Below, one piece after another: positions 35,386-47,527 of a stretch of 64,000 nt of DNA. How positions within the stretch are numbered: position 1 is the first letter of the stretch; each line of letters opens with the position of its first letter. The notes below the pieces were generated by a model, which saw only the letters and a list, made by a program, of their open reading frames with translations, was not told the DNA's origin and did no database searches. The DNA is from Heterocephalus glaber. Taxonomy: Eukaryota > Chordata > Mammalia > Rodentia > Bathyergidae. A program made the translations under genes and the position numbers. Location: positions 11,814,720 through 11,878,719 of the forward strand of contig NW_004624734.1 of assembly GCF_000247695.1 (NCBI RefSeq), read 5' to 3'.

Positions 35386-35654
35386 ATGAAATCATAAAAG
35401 TTGGTATTTAAGTAATTAGAGATGAAAAAGCTCTAAGCTAAGAGGCACCATCTTGTTCAGTGACCAAACAGAACTGAGATGAAACAATAGATTCGGCAGT
35501 TGGGAAGAACTTCCTAACTTGGAATTGTGAGAACCAGGAATCTTTTTAAAGGAGTCTAGAACTAAGCTCACTACTCTGGGGAAGCGACCATTTTTCTAGG
35601 TATTACAGGGTTAGTTCTGCAGAGAAGGAGGGGAACATGGAAGAACCTTGTAAT

Positions 35655-35870
35655 AGTTAAGTGCTTGGTCTTAAGAGTTAGACAAACTTGGTTTAGGACT
35701 AGACATCCTTTGTTTTTGAGTAAGTCACCTAACCTCTCTGTCATTTCCTCATTTGCAAAATGTAGATAATAAAGTACTCCTCTCAGAGGATTATTATGAA
35801 AATTGATTTAACTAGTGTATTTAAGGCATTTGTACATGATAATCCCTCAATCATTGGTAGAAATTCATAT
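35655..35870 (+). repeat. MIR SINE, sense
   Basis: MIR landmarks are in order: AAGAGTTAGACAAACTTGG, TGAGTAAGTCACCTAACCTC, TCATTTCCTCATTTGCAAAA, GATAATAAAGTACTCCTCTC, and TTTAAGGCATTTGTAC. Confidence 0.85.
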
Positions 35871-36052
35871 TATTATTCTCACTACTATTACTACAATGTT
35901 TTCAAATATGGTATTTTGGAATCCTTTAATATTGTTACTAAATATTAAATAGAAGCAAGAGAATATTTATTAAATATATTTAAATACATGTTTACGTATT
36001 TCTTAGCTTAAGAAAAAGAACATTAATGCTGCCTATGAATTGACTATGTATA

Positions 36053-36255
36053 CAGTGGTACCTCAGTTCATGAATGCTTTTGTTTGCAAACAATTTGGTC
36101 TGCAAACAGAAGCATTTGGCAAAATTTTTGTTTTTGTTTGCAAATTCTCCATCAGGTGACAACACGACTGTGGCCATCTCTCCCACACAAACACAAACAT
36201 GCCATCTTCTCCAAAATCATAGAGCAAATTAAGTTCATGAACCAAGGTTCCACTG
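36053..36255. mobile_element. Tigger-like MITE, copy 2
   Basis: The 203 bp element begins CAGTGGTACCTCAGTTCATG and ends ATGAACCAAGGTTCCACTG. The left flank is TA (36051-36052); the right flank reads CG, so that side of the duplication has decayed. It aligns along its whole length with 32448-32651, including the GCAAAATTTTTGTTTTTGTT and ACACGACTGTGGC blocks. Confidence 0.8.
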
Positions 36256-36451
36256 CGTTTATTACACATGCATACACATGGACATATAAATGTATTTCCT
36301 GGGTATATGAATTTCCTGTGTAATATTGCCTATGAATTTTCTCTCTATCCAGTCCTCTTGATTTTCGCCTGACAGGTTAATCACTGTCCTGTACTTTGTG
36401 TTGCTCATTCTCTCATGTTTCCATACATGTATGTGGGATTTAGACCCCTAT

Positions 36452-36514
36452 GTTTTTTGTGGTGCTGGCTGTTGAACTCAGGCTCATGCCACTGAGTCAC
36501 ACCCCAACACCCCT
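36452..36514 (-). mobile_element. Degraded ID SINE, antisense
   Basis: The + strand reads TTTTGTGGTGCTGGCTGTTG, AACTCAGGCTCATGCC and ACTGAGTCACACCCCAAC, a shortened and diverged ID core without an obvious target duplication. Confidence 0.5.
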
Positions 36515-37950
36515 GAAGCATGTATGTTAGTACTCTTAAATAATAAAAATTTTTACTTTTGCATATTTTAAATTTTTAAAAAATGGAATCATACTAAATA
36601 TAGCCTTATACAGTACTACTTGCTTTCATTGCTTAAAATTATGTTCCTGAGGTTTATCCTTTTTGCATACAACATAATTCATTCATTTACACTAAGGAAT
36701 AGTATTTTATTATATAAATAAACTAAGATTCACTTATCCAGCCTATTATATATATATATTTTTTCCAGTTTGGGGCTATTATGAACAATGCTTCTATAAA
36801 TATTTTTGTGTAGGTTTCAAGGGTTTCTCTGTGTATGCTTAGGAGTGAAACTGTTAGGTCATCAGATGTATGTATCCTCAGCTTTGCCAGATAACTACAA
36901 ACTGTTTTCTAAAGCAGTTGTCCCAGGTCACACTCTCACCAGCAGTGCCGAGCCCTGCAGCTCCACACACTAACACATTTGCTAACACGGTGGCTAATGA
37001 TGTCACAGTATGCATTAAGTTGCATGTTCCTCATTACTATGGGGTTGCCCATATTTTCATTTTGTTTATTGCTCATTTCACTTTTCTCTTTTGTGAAGCA
37101 TATGTAGAGGCCTCTTTTCTAATTGAGTCATCTTTTTCTTACTAATTTGTAGGATTCCTTTATATATTATAGTGGCTTTGTGTGTTGCAGAAATCTTTCT
37201 CCCAAGCTGTGGTTTGTCTTTGCTTTCTCTTGACTATGTCTTTTGATGGGTAGAATTTTAAAATTTTAAAGTAAATGAATTTACTACTCATTTCCTTGAT
37301 GTGAAGTATTTTCAGTGTCTAGTTTAAGAAACCTTTCCCTCCAAGATCCTGAAGATAGTCTCCTATCTTACCTTCTAAAAGCTGTGTTGGGTTATCTTTC
37401 ACACTGAAATCTAGGAGTCGATTGTTTTATGAGTGTGTGCTGTGAGGGATCCAGTATAACTTTTTCCTGTATGGATATCTGATTGTCCCAGCATAGCATA
37501 TTGAAAAGATTCTCTTCCCTGTTGTTCCACAGTGCCACCTTTGTCATAAATCAGGTGTCCATTTGAGGTTCTAACTTGTTCCCAAGCTTTCCCTTTCATC
37601 CCACTGGTCAGTATGCCCAGCTCTGTGTGGCTGCCACTTTGGTCATTCTTACAGCTTTATTATATGTGAGATAGATATATCAATCACCCTGTGCCTTGTG
37701 CGTCCAAGAGCTCAGGCCATGCTTAGGCCTTTCACACAAATTTTCAAATCAGCTTGTCAGGTTCCACAAAAAAATCTCTTGAGATTTTGATGATTGGAAT
37801 TATATTTAACCTAATAATTCAGCTGGGGGAGAATTATAAATTTGTGACAGTGGATTTTCTAATTCCTGACCATTGTACTTCTCTAATGATTTAGGTTTTT
37901 AAAACTATTCTTATGAAATTTTATAATTGTCTTCATAAAGATTTGCCCAT

Positions 37951-38013
37951 ATTGGAGTTGGCAGATGTAGCTTAGGTCTGTGAGACCCTGGATTAGATTC
38001 CCACCATTACAAA
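37951..38013 (+). mobile_element. Degraded ID-like SINE, sense
   Basis: TTGGAGTTGGCAGATGTAGC, TTAGGTCTGTGAGACCCTGG and ATTAGATTCCCACCATTAC match an ID core with an internal deletion, followed by an A-rich tail. Confidence 0.45.
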
Positions 38014-39227
38014 ATTATAATAATCAGATAAAATACAATGAATTTTACCTGTATCTTACTAGATTTATTCCTCGCTACATGAGAAAAATTTATGCTTTTG
38101 TATATAGCTCATGTATGCATGTATGATCATGTTTTTAATCCAAATTACTACCTACTTGTTGCTAGTATGTAGAATGGTGGCTGGTTTTTGTACATTCTTC
38201 TTGACTCAGCTAAATTCTTACTTCAAGTAATTTATCTATCAACTAGTTTAGAATTTCTACATAGATAAATTTTATCTGAAATAATTAAAGGGCAGTTTCC
38301 TCTTCTCTAATCCTTCAACTTAAAATATTTGAAAATTGCTCCTTAAGTAATCAGGAAAACTAAAATTTATTACTGCGGAAATTCATACTTTTTGTTTATA
38401 TATTTGTACACTTTTTGTCTGTAGTTCTTTTTAAATATTTTTACTAGATCCTATTTTGTAAAACACTGGGTTTCAGTGTGCTGTTTTCCTAATGCATGTA
38501 ACATTTATCAAATATCCACCTCTCCTACTACCCTCGTATGCACCGCCCCTTATTCCTTATCTAGTAATAGTCTCTCTTCTACTCTCATGGTATCTTTATT
38601 ATTTTTTTAGATTCCATATATTAAGGAAAACGTGATACTTGTCTTTCTGAGTCTGGCTAATTTTGCTTAACGTGGTGATCTCCAGTTCCATCCACTTTCC
38701 TGCAAATGACATAATTTCGTTCTTTTTTTGTGGCTGAATAATTTTGCATTATGCGTATATATACAGCACATTTTCTTCATTGAAATGTGTTTCCATGTCT
38801 TAGCTATTGTGAGTTGTGCCACAGTAAACATGGGTATGTAGGTATCCATATAGTATGCTGACTTTAATTCCTGTACCCAGGATGATATAGCTGGCACATA
38901 TGGTAGTTCTATTTTTAGCTTTTTGAGGAACCTCCAGTTGATTTCCATGATGGCTGTACTAATTTACATTTCTATCAACCGTGTAGAAGTGTTCCTTTTT
39001 CCCTGCATCTTTCCCAGCATTTATTGTTTTTTGTTATTGGTGATAGCTATTCTAACTTGGATGAGATTGTATCTCAGTGTAGTTTTGATTTGCATTTCTC
39101 TAATGGTTAAAGATGTTGAACATTTTTCAGTATACTTTTTGACCATTTGTACTTCTTTTGACAATTGTCTGTTCAATTCCTTTGTCCATTTATTGATCAG
39201 GCTGTTTGTTTTCTTGGTGTTTTTTGA

Positions 39228-39307
39228 GATTTTTTGTTATCAGGACTCGAACTCAGGGCCTCGTGCTTGCCAGGCAGGTGCTGTGCTGCTGAGCTACACC
39301 CCTGGCA
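39228..39307 (-). mobile_element. ID-type SINE, antisense, inside L1
   Basis: The + strand reads ATCAGGACTCGAACTCAGGG, CTTGCCAGGCAGGTGCTG and TGCTGAGCTACACCCCTGGC. The middle is closer to the general rodent ID wording than to the CCGCCTGC-type copies, so it may be an older subfamily. Confidence 0.75.
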
Positions 39308-39861
39308 TTTTTATATAGTCTAGATATTAATCCTGTGTCAGAAAAGTAATTGCCAAAGAAATTCTCCCATTCTGTAGGCTCTTTGCTCTGTTTTTTGTTT
39401 TGCTGTGCAGAAACTTAAATTTGATGTTATACATTTGTTGATTCAAGCTATTATTCTCCATGTTATTGAAGTCCTGCTTAGGAAGCTTTACTTTACCTAT
39501 GTTTTCACTTGTTTCCCTTATATTTTCTTCTAGCAGTTTCTAAATTTCAGGTCTTACACCTAGGGGAATCATTTTGAACTGGTTTTAGTACAGAATGAGA
39601 CATGGGGTCTACTTTCAATCTTTTGTGTACTGATATCCAGTTTTCTCAACACCATTTGCTAAAGAGGCTCCAAGTTTATTTTGTGTGGTATACACACATT
39701 CATGTGAGTGAACCTATGTATGTGGATGTGAATATGTGTGCATAGGTGTACACACACATATGCTTGCATATTTATATACTTGAAATACTTTTCTATTCTC
39801 TTTGATCGTTTTATGTTTTGGATGTGTTCTTGTGCTCATTTTATATAACAATTTAAAAAAA

Positions 39862-40042
39862 ATTTTGGTACTGGGAATTGAATGCAGGGCCTTTGTCCTG
39901 AGCTATACCTCTAGCCCTTTTTATTAGGCAGACAGAGGTCTCCCTAAGTCAGTAAGTTGTCCAGGCTGGGCTCAAACTTGGGTCCTTCTGCCTCAGCTTC
40001 CCAGAGTGCTGGGGTTACCTGTGTACACCACTATGCCCAGCT
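39862..40042 (-). mobile_element. B1-ID chimeric SINE, antisense
   Basis: The + strand has a shortened ID (GGTACTGGGAATTGAATGCA, CTGAGCTATACCTCTAGCCC), then a 7SL-like unit (GTAAGTTGTCCAGGCTGGGC, TCCTTCTGCCTCAGCTTCCC, CACCACTATGCCCAGC). Confidence 0.8.
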
Positions 40043-40165
40043 TTACAGTCAGTTTTTTAAAATTCGAGATGACTGTCTTATCTGAAACATTTAGTTCATT
40101 TCTGTTTATTGTAAATACTGAATCCTTTGTTTTATATTAGATCTACCATCGCATTTGTGCTTTCT

Positions 40166-40275
40166 CTGCCTTCTTTTTTCTTTTTTTCTTTTTCTTTTTG
40201 GTACCAGGATCAAACTCAGGACCTTGCACTTGCAAAGCAGGTGGTGCCACCACTGAGCTAAATCCCTGACCCCTT
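40166..40275 (-). mobile_element. ID-type SINE, antisense, with target duplication
   Basis: A T/C-rich tail is followed by GGTACCAGGATCAAACTCAG, CTTGCAAAGCAGGTGGTG and GAGCTAAATCCCTGACCCC. The perfect 14 bp duplication CATTTGTGCTTTCT lies at 40152-40165 and 40276-40289. Confidence 0.9.
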
Positions 40276-41891
40276 CATTTGTGCTTTCTATTTGACCTGC
40301 ATTTTCATATCATATCTTACCCTCTCCTTTCCTACATCTTTTAGATTGATTATGTTTTTATTATATATTTTCTTTTACAAATGGGAAAAAAATTATGTTT
40401 TGGTGGTTGTTATTGAATGGTTACCTTAGAAATCTTAGTGAGCTCTGGCTGACTGGCAAACTTTCTCAGTTCATGTCTAAATATGTATTGAGCTTTACTC
40501 TCAAAAGAATTTTCAAACTGCATAGGCTTAGACGTGCTCTCAGGGCCCTAGTGGTCTTGCTCCTTTTGCAATTGTTGAGAAGCCAACTGCCGTTTAGTGG
40601 TAGTTCATTTTGATGTCATCTGTTTTTCTCTTTCTCTGCTTTTAATTGCCACTAGTGCTGGTGTTTTACAGTTTCACAGTGACACATCTAAGAGAGAATT
40701 CACCCAGCTGTGGATTGGCCTAAAAAGCTTATCATTTCTAGAAAGTGCTCATCCAGGAGTTCTTTAAATATTACTTCTATTCTTATAGATGGGATATGGT
40801 AGAGTCTTCCTTTTTTATCCAGTTCATTAATTTCTGCCTTCTGTCTCAAGTGTTTGGTCCATTCACATTTAATATAATTAATGATATGGTTGAATTTGTA
40901 TCTGCCATTTCTACATGTATCTTGTCTTTTTGTTGTTCATTTCTTCTAAACTACCATTTTATGTTGAAAAATTATTTTTGTAGCCCTTTAACTATTAAAT
41001 ATCAAGATAAAAGAATGAAAAGTTAATATTAGCTGATTGTATATTGTCTCTACACACTTTAAGTTTTTCCTAAAATAAAGATGAAAGATACGTATTTTTC
41101 AGTGGAACAGTAATTGTGAATTCTGGTAGATTCCCTTGATACTATACAGTACTTGGTACAGGAGCCCTCATCCTTCTTCTGAAATGCAGCTCTGCAGACA
41201 TTTCCCTTAAGGAGTACATTTTACTTAGTAATTTTCTTTATTGGCCTAAAAAGGTAGAAGTAGCTTCCTGGTGATGTTTGGAATAAATGTCTCTCCTAAA
41301 AACAGCAAAGCAATCTGTCAAGCCAGGGCTTTGGTCAGGCCCCCAGACTGTTTCTGCCACTGAAGTTCATTTTTAGATATATCAGAGTGGGAAATGGCAG
41401 TTGGGTGTTTTCATCTTTGCATGGTACATCAGAGAGTATCATACTTCTGGTGGTATTAGAGAATGTCAGCGTTAGTAACATGTTAGTATTCGGATTCGAC
41501 AACACTTACCATGGCTGCTAAGGGAAGCCACTGCTGGGATTTAAGTTTCTTGCCCTGGTCGAACTGATTATGTAACTCCCCAGTAAATTTTTAATTTATT
41601 TGAAATTTTATTTTTTCCTACTTAAGTAGAATACATACTCACCCCTATTCTTGTGCTCTAGGAGGTCCTCAGCTCAATTGCACACTTAAAAGCCCAACAG
41701 ATGGTACCACAAAACACAAGAAAGTAATTTTTGAAAACTCTCAAGGTGACACATACAAACTTGGGCCAATGTGGTGCACGGACAACTCTATTAATTATGT
41801 TTTCAGTTTGTAACTTTTGACACCTGGGAAGGTAGTAAAACAAATCTTAAATCATCTGACTGGAGGAACACAGTTCTTCTAAAATACTGTT

Positions 41892-42060
41892 TCCCGACAA
41901 GCGTGGTGGTGCATACCTTTAATCCCAGCACTTGGGAGGCTGAGGCAGGAGGGTCACTGGGAGTAGCCTGGGCTGCACAGTGAGTTCAAGGCCAACTCAA
42001 ACTACACAGCAAGACCTTGTCTCAAAAAACTAACAGAATAAAAAATGTTTTAAATAAAAT
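41892..42060 (+). mobile_element. B1/Alu-like (7SL) SINE, sense, with target duplication
   Basis: The body reads AAGCGTGGTGGTGCATACC, TTTAATCCCAGCACTTGGGA, GGCTGAGGCAGGAGGGTCAC, GAGTTCAAGGCCAACTCAAA and GCAAGACCTTGTCTCAAAAA, then an A-rich tail. AAAATACTGTT flanks it at 41881-41891 and 42061-42071. The monomeric form fits a rodent B1-related element. Confidence 0.9.
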
Positions 42061-42659
42061 AAAATACTGTTCCTCTGCATGCAGCACTTAGCTCTCTACA
42101 TGTGAAAGCAGAGTTTGTCAGACAACCACGTGTCTTTTCACACCAGTGGTCTCTCAGCACTCGTGGGTCATGCGTCCTAAAACTCGTGCCAAGTGCCAAA
42201 ACCGATGAGTACCTCAAGGATTTTTCCCACAAGAAATAATGTAATTAGAAATAATTTGTGAAAGCTCCCCAGAACGTTTACGTTTTAATGGGCTAATATA
42301 AATAAGCCTTTTGAGCCTAGAAGTATCACTCTCAACCTTTTCGTAACCCATGATTAGCACTGATGTACAAAAGCAGATGAGTGTACAAAAGGGCGAGTCT
42401 GTGGGTTTCTACACTGTCTGAGAGCTCCTCCAGGCTGCCACATGAATCTGTTTCATCTCCAGAGAGCGGTGCTGAGCGGCCCACAAGTGGGTTAGCATGA
42501 CTCACAGGTTCTAGCAAATGCAAGTCCCAGGCAAGTGCTGAAACATTTTTCTTATCAAAATGTGATAGGCACCAGGTTTGACGAGTTCTGAAACCACAAG
42601 TCCCGCACATATGGAAGGCAGTGAACATATATCTCAATCAGTCAGGTAATTAACCACCA

Positions 42660-42855
42660 ATGATAATATACTGCTTTGGGACAGGCACTTTTGAAAACTA
42701 ATTTAATCCTCATGAGAACCATCTGAGATAGGTTGTCTTCGTGTCCCTGTTTTACAGATAAGGAAATGGAGTCACAGAGAGGTTGAGTAATTTGTCCAAG
42801 ATCATACATCTAGGAAGTGGCAGAGCCATAGCTTGAATGCAGGCAATCTGGCCTT
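42660..42855 (-). repeat. MIR SINE, antisense
   Basis: The + strand reads the reverse complement of MIR: TTTAATCCTCATGAGAACC, TTTTACAGATAAGGAAATGG, CACAGAGAGGTTGAGTAATT, GGAAGTGGCAGAGCCATAGC. Confidence 0.88.
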
Positions 42856-43319
42856 GATGTTTGTGCCCTTAGTCACCAGCTGCCTTTGAACATTAGGTTC
42901 CTAGTACACGTCAGTGCCATTGTAGCCATGAGGACAGTGCTTTGAACAAGAGAAGGAGTTTCCGCTGTCTCCCAGTGTATAATCCATGTGAGCAGCATTT
43001 TTATGTTAATCTCATCAGTAAATTAGATTACATGGTCAGGGTCATCCATTACCTAAGTGGAGTATAGGTCTGGTTTTGTAAAAATCATGATGGCACATGA
43101 GACTCTGTCTCTTTCTCACTGTGTTGCTCACACAAACTCTCAGAGAAACTCAGATGAAGTTGAAACACCATCTTGAGCAATGGTTTTGATTCTGATAACT
43201 GAGAGGCCAGGTGTTGTGGGCTGTTGTTATGCCTGAGCTGAGTGATAAAGTAATGGACATGCCCATTAAATTTGCATTTCATAAAAAGCTGGATCACAAG
43301 AAAAGAGGCTCTTCATCTC

Positions 43320-43558
43320 TTTTAATGTTTTATTTTTATTAGTACGCATTTACAGTACACAATGATTACATTCATCAAGGTAAGTTGGAACATGTGCAGA
43401 ACTCATCTAAATTCTTTTTATTACTGTTTCCTTTTCCCTCCCTCCCTCCTCCTCCATTTCTCAGTCTCTTTCTTGTTAGCAAAAGATTAATCTTCCTGTA
43501 TCCTATTATTTATCTTACATTTTGCTCTTTAAGTCATTTACACTTTGGGTTTTTCATA
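43320..43558 (-). mobile_element. L1 3' UTR insertion, antisense, 239 bp
   Basis: The T-rich start, then CAGTACACAATGATTACATT, a CCCTCCCTCCCTCC tract and TCCTGTATCCTATTATTTAT, match the reverse of the same L1 3' UTR found at 50502-50720. A short TTCATCTC duplication (43312-43319, 43559-43566) supports a separate truncated insertion. Confidence 0.6.
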
Positions 43559-43774
43559 TTCATCTCATAAATCTAGAGAAATGATCCAGTAGTAACAAAG
43601 GATGTCTGGGAGGGATGAGTGGATAATACCCAATCCAGGGATGCCAGCCCTTGGATAGAAGCTGGGGAAAGGTCTGTGGACAAAGGAGAATGGTGGCAGC
43701 TTGGAAGACACCACAGGTCAAAGCAGAGTGGGATTTAGTGGTACAGTAGCTTAAAGTCAACTTTCCAGAACAAC

Positions 43775-44745
43775 AGAAGAAACAACCTGATTTCAAAATG
43801 GCCAAAGGAGTTGAATACGTGGTTTTTGAAAGAATATATACAAACAGCCAATAAGCACAGGAAAAGATTCTCAACATCAACAGTCATTAAGAAAATGCAA
43901 ATCAAAACCACATCAAGATGCCCATTAGGTTAGCTATTATCAAAAAACCCAGAAAGTCACAAGTGTTGGCCAGGATATAGAGAAATTGGAATTTTCGTGC
44001 ACTGCTGGTGGGAATACAAAATGGGCAGCCTGCATGGAAAATAGTATGGTGGCTCCTCAAAAATGAAAAATAGAGCTACCACAGGATCCAGCAGTCCCAC
44101 GTCTAGGTCTGTACCCAAAAGAATCAAAAGCAAGGACTTGAGCAGATATTACACAGTTGTGTTCGTTCACAATAGTATTATCCACAGTAGTCCAAAAGGG
44201 AAAAGTAAATCAAATGTCCATTGACAAATGAATGGATGAACAAAGTGTGGTATATCCATACACTGGAGTATTAAACAGCCTTGGAAAGGAAGGTGATTCT
44301 GACATGCAGTAATATGACTGACACTTGAATCCATTGTACCAAGTAAAATAAGCCCCTCACAAAGGATAAGTATTGTGTGATTCCATTTATATGAGGTACT
44401 TGCAGTAGTCAGACTCATAAAGACAATAAGGGGAATGGTGGTTGCGGGGCTGGAAGGAGGTAGGTGGGACGTTATTGTGGAATGGGTTTAGAATTTCAGT
44501 TTTGCAAATTGAAAAAAGTTGTAGTGATAAATAGTGGTGATGGTTGCATCACCATGGACGGTGTGGATGTTTTTTGGGGTTTTTTCTGCAGTACCAGGGA
44601 TTGGACTCAGGACCTTGCACTTGCAAGGCAGGCAGCAGCACCACAGAGCTAAATCCCCGGCCCTGAATGTTCTTAATACCACTGAACTGTACACTCAAAA
44701 ATGGCCAAAATGACAAATCTTACAGGATGTATATTTTACAGTATG
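43775..44745 (+). mobile_element. L1 late ORF2 and 3' end, sense
   Basis: This is the only clear L1 in the same direction as the gene. Landmarks are AAGAAAATGCAAATCAAAAC, CACTGCTGGTGGGAATACAA, GAATGGATGAACAAAGTGTG and ACACTGGAGTATTAAACAGC. An ID insert sits at 44571-44663. Frames are broken, so no product. Confidence 0.82.
44571..44663 (-). mobile_element. ID-type SINE, antisense, inside L1
   Basis: The + strand reads AGTACCAGGGATTGGACTCA, CTTGCAAGGCAGGCAGCAGC and AGAGCTAAATCCCCGGCCC. The L1 text continues on both sides. The target duplication is not clear. Confidence 0.85.
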
Positions 44746-46771
44746 TTTTCAATGACAGCTTTCTTACCTCTCATTATTGATGTGCTTGGTTATAGGAGGG
44801 CTTCCAGTATTCTTGGAAGGCTGAAATGAGTTTATTGAGGATCGCTGGCTCTGGAACATTACGCCAGCATTCTTCCAGGATGGACTTGCTCACCCGAGAA
44901 GCCTCCTGGGACCCCACAGCCATTGTGTCATTTTTCTGTGAGGCTTTGGATCTATGGCAAAGCCCTCAGTAAATGTAGGTGTTTGCCAAGAGAGATTGAA
45001 TCCCCAAAATGCAACAAAAACTGGCGTAGAAACTGAAAATCAGGTTTCTAAGGCAAGGATGGAAGAATTGGAAAAGGAGAAGTGGAGGAGAAATGTAATT
45101 GAAGCTGCATTTGCTTATGAAAAGGTCCTCTTTTCAGCAGGGTCCAGGAGCTAGGCCTTGAGATGAGGAGCGATGCTGGCTCAAACCCTTCTCCCCATTT
45201 TTACCTGACTAGCACGAAGCATGCATATGCCTATTGGTCCCCCAAACTTAAAACCCTCATGGTGCATCTTGCTTTCTTTCCAGAAAATCCCATCTCTTTT
45301 GGTATTTTCTGAAAATACCAGGGAGAAAACCTTCAGGACATGCCAGTCACCCTGTCAGCCAGAAAGCTCAGATCTGATCGGCTTCCCTGAGCTTGGAAGG
45401 CCCAGCAGCTGGGAGAGGCCAGACTGGGCCAGGAAGGGAGCCATGGCACAGACCAAGCTGAAGCCACCCCCCTCCAGTTGGGGCATCAGAAAATTTATTT
45501 ATTCTAAGGCATTTCTTTCCAAGATCTCCAAATTCTAGATATCTCATTCAACAATTCAAAGTATGGAGGGTCATGTTCAGAATTCACAGAGTTCAGGCAG
45601 GGTGTTTCCTGGAAACCCCTGGATCCCCAGTTCCAGCCCATGAATACGGATTTATGCAGTGAGCAGCTGAAACTCGAGGCCCTGTGAGTAGCCAGGCAGC
45701 CTTGGTTATGGCCCAGCATGTGTCTGTTCCTTCTGTTGCTCAGTTTGGTTTTCACTCTGCACCTACCCTATTTGCTACACCACAGGAAGCTGCTCACCTA
45801 CTCGTTTACCAAACCTGAGGTCAGCTTCTCTGCCTCCTTTTTATCCCCTCCCCCAACTCCAGCTCCTGGCATGAGATAGAAATTCTGTCTGTCTACATAG
45901 ATTCTTGCTTGGAGGTCAGCATAACATGCAGTGGCTCCCTTCATTACACTGTCACATGAAAGGATTGGAGTAGGCCCTTGAAACGTGGGCAGTGTGACGC
46001 TCAAGGGTTTTCAGCCAACCCAGCCAGCTCATTCCCAGTGTATGTGTCGGCTCCAGGATGCCAATCAGAGCTGAGATCAATAGATAAAGTGGGAACAAAA
46101 AAGAGTTAAATTGACTATCTTGAGGTGATTTATTCCAGCTAAATATGTCAGTTGTTTGTTCTAAAAATACTGCTAGAAGGATGGGGGTGTATTGCAGATT
46201 GTTGACGCTTTGACTGAAATGAGAAGCAAAGCGTAACTGATATGGGCTCCAGCGGGAGTTCCTGCCTGCCACAAGGAGGAGGCAGGATTAGGATACCAAG
46301 GGGCACAGCCAAACCCACAGGCCACCATAGGTCCCCAGCTCCATCCCTCACACACACCCTCCCAACCAAGGATAAGGGCTGCTAAACTCTGAAGAATGAG
46401 GCGTCTCCTAATACCTACTAACACTTTGGCCCCAAAGAACTTGCTTTTGCTGAATAAATGTGACCCTGATTTTCCAGGTCATCAGATCTGAAAGTCTGGG
46501 TGGGGCACTACCGGCCCCCTCACTCACTGATGAGTGAGACCAAAGCTTGGGAAAGGCCAGCTAAACTCCCCGGATGTGCCAGTACCTTATGCCAGGACTC
46601 CTTCTAGAGCAGCCATGGGTGTTAAAAGTGGTCAAGTTTCTAGAACTTCCTTCATGGCTAAATTCACCTGGCTCGGTCACTCAACAGGCTCATCCACTCG
46701 CCAGGGCTCAACTTTCTGCTCGAGAAAAAGCATGGAGCAGAAGAGCTGAGCTCAAAAACCCTGCTTTGGTG

Positions 46772-46844
46772 GTTTTGCCGACTGCTGTGCAAGCACAAGG
46801 ACCGGAATTCGATCCCCAGTACCAAAACAAAACAAACAACAACA
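46772..46844 (+). mobile_element. 5'-truncated ID-type SINE, sense, with 18 bp duplication
   Basis: The element lacks the A box and starts at GTTTTGCCGACTGCTGTGC. It keeps GAATTCGATCCCCAGTACC and an AAACAAAACAAAC-type tail. The duplication AAAAACCCTGCTTTGGTG (46754-46771, 46845-46862) is perfect over 18 bases. Confidence 0.92.
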
Positions 46845-47397
46845 AAAAACCCTGCTTTGGTGCTACTGTGCACAGACCAGCAGTCAGCACATGGCTGGGC
46901 TCCTGATGGGAACTAGGCACTCAGATTTGACCTTCAACAAGCCTAGAGACCAGGCATTTCTGACTGGTGCTCTGTAACCTCTCCTAGGCCAGCACACATT
47001 TCAAAAGTGTTTGAATTGGAGGACTGCACAGGCAGACACACCCCAAGCTCTCTCAGATGTCCTGAAGCATCTGCCTACCTGTTCTGGAAGACAAATATTT
47101 GACTCTTCAGTTCCTGTAGAGGTTGATGACCGCAGACTCAAGGAGGACCCTTGGTGTGGGTAACAATGAATGATGTCCCCCAGGTTGGTACACCGTGGCC
47201 ACCTGGCAGACTCTCACTGGAAAGGTGTGGACACCCTGGCCGGGCCATAACATAGCCCTCTTGAAGGGATCCAGGGGAGGAAGGAAGAGCAGCACCCCAT
47301 TCCAGACTGTAGCTGGGGCTGCCCCTTGATGTGTGCTTAATATCAGTGAGCTTAAAAACAAAATATACCCTGACCATTCCCAAAATTCACTCACTGA

Positions 47398-47527
47398 AGC
47401 CAGGTGTGGGAGCACATACCTGCATGCTCAGCTACTCAGGAGTCTGAGGCAGGAGAGTCACTTGAGCCCAGGAGTTCGGAGGCAGCATGGGCAATACCAC
47501 AAGACCTCCCAAACACACAAACACAGG
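47398..47527 (+). mobile_element. B1/Alu-like (7SL) SINE, sense
   Basis: The body reads AGCCAGGTGTGGGAGCACAT, CTCAGCTACTCAGGAGTCTG, AGGCAGGAGAGTCACTTGAG and CCCAGGAGTTCGGAGGCAGC, ending in an ACACAAACACA tail. It is older than the copy at 41892. Confidence 0.82.

Larger units (their letters stand above)
36330..38480 (-). mobile_element. Old L1 3' portion, antisense
   Basis: The reverse strand carries L1 3' UTR and ORF2 text. Landmarks on + are AATGGAATCATACTAAATAT, GTTTGGGGCTATTATGAACA and TAGGAGTGAAACTGTTAGGT. Later come ORF2 stretches such as GTTCCACAAAAAAATCTCTTG. All frames are broken. The right boundary with the next L1 is unclear. Degraded ID copies sit at 36452 and 37951. Confidence 0.65.
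38490..41040 (-). mobile_element. L1, antisense, broken by SINE insertions
   Basis: The + strand shows the reverse of L1 3' UTR and ORF2. It starts with the CACCGCCCCTTATTCCTTAT zone, then GATCTCCAGTTCCATCCAC, GTGGCTGAATAATTTTGC, GTCCATTTATTGATCAGGC and AGTTTTCTCAACACCATTTG. Further ORF2-like text lies near 40840-40990 (CATTCACATTTAATATAATT). SINEs at 39228, 39862 and 40166 split it. Part of the right half may be a second L1. Confidence 0.7.
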
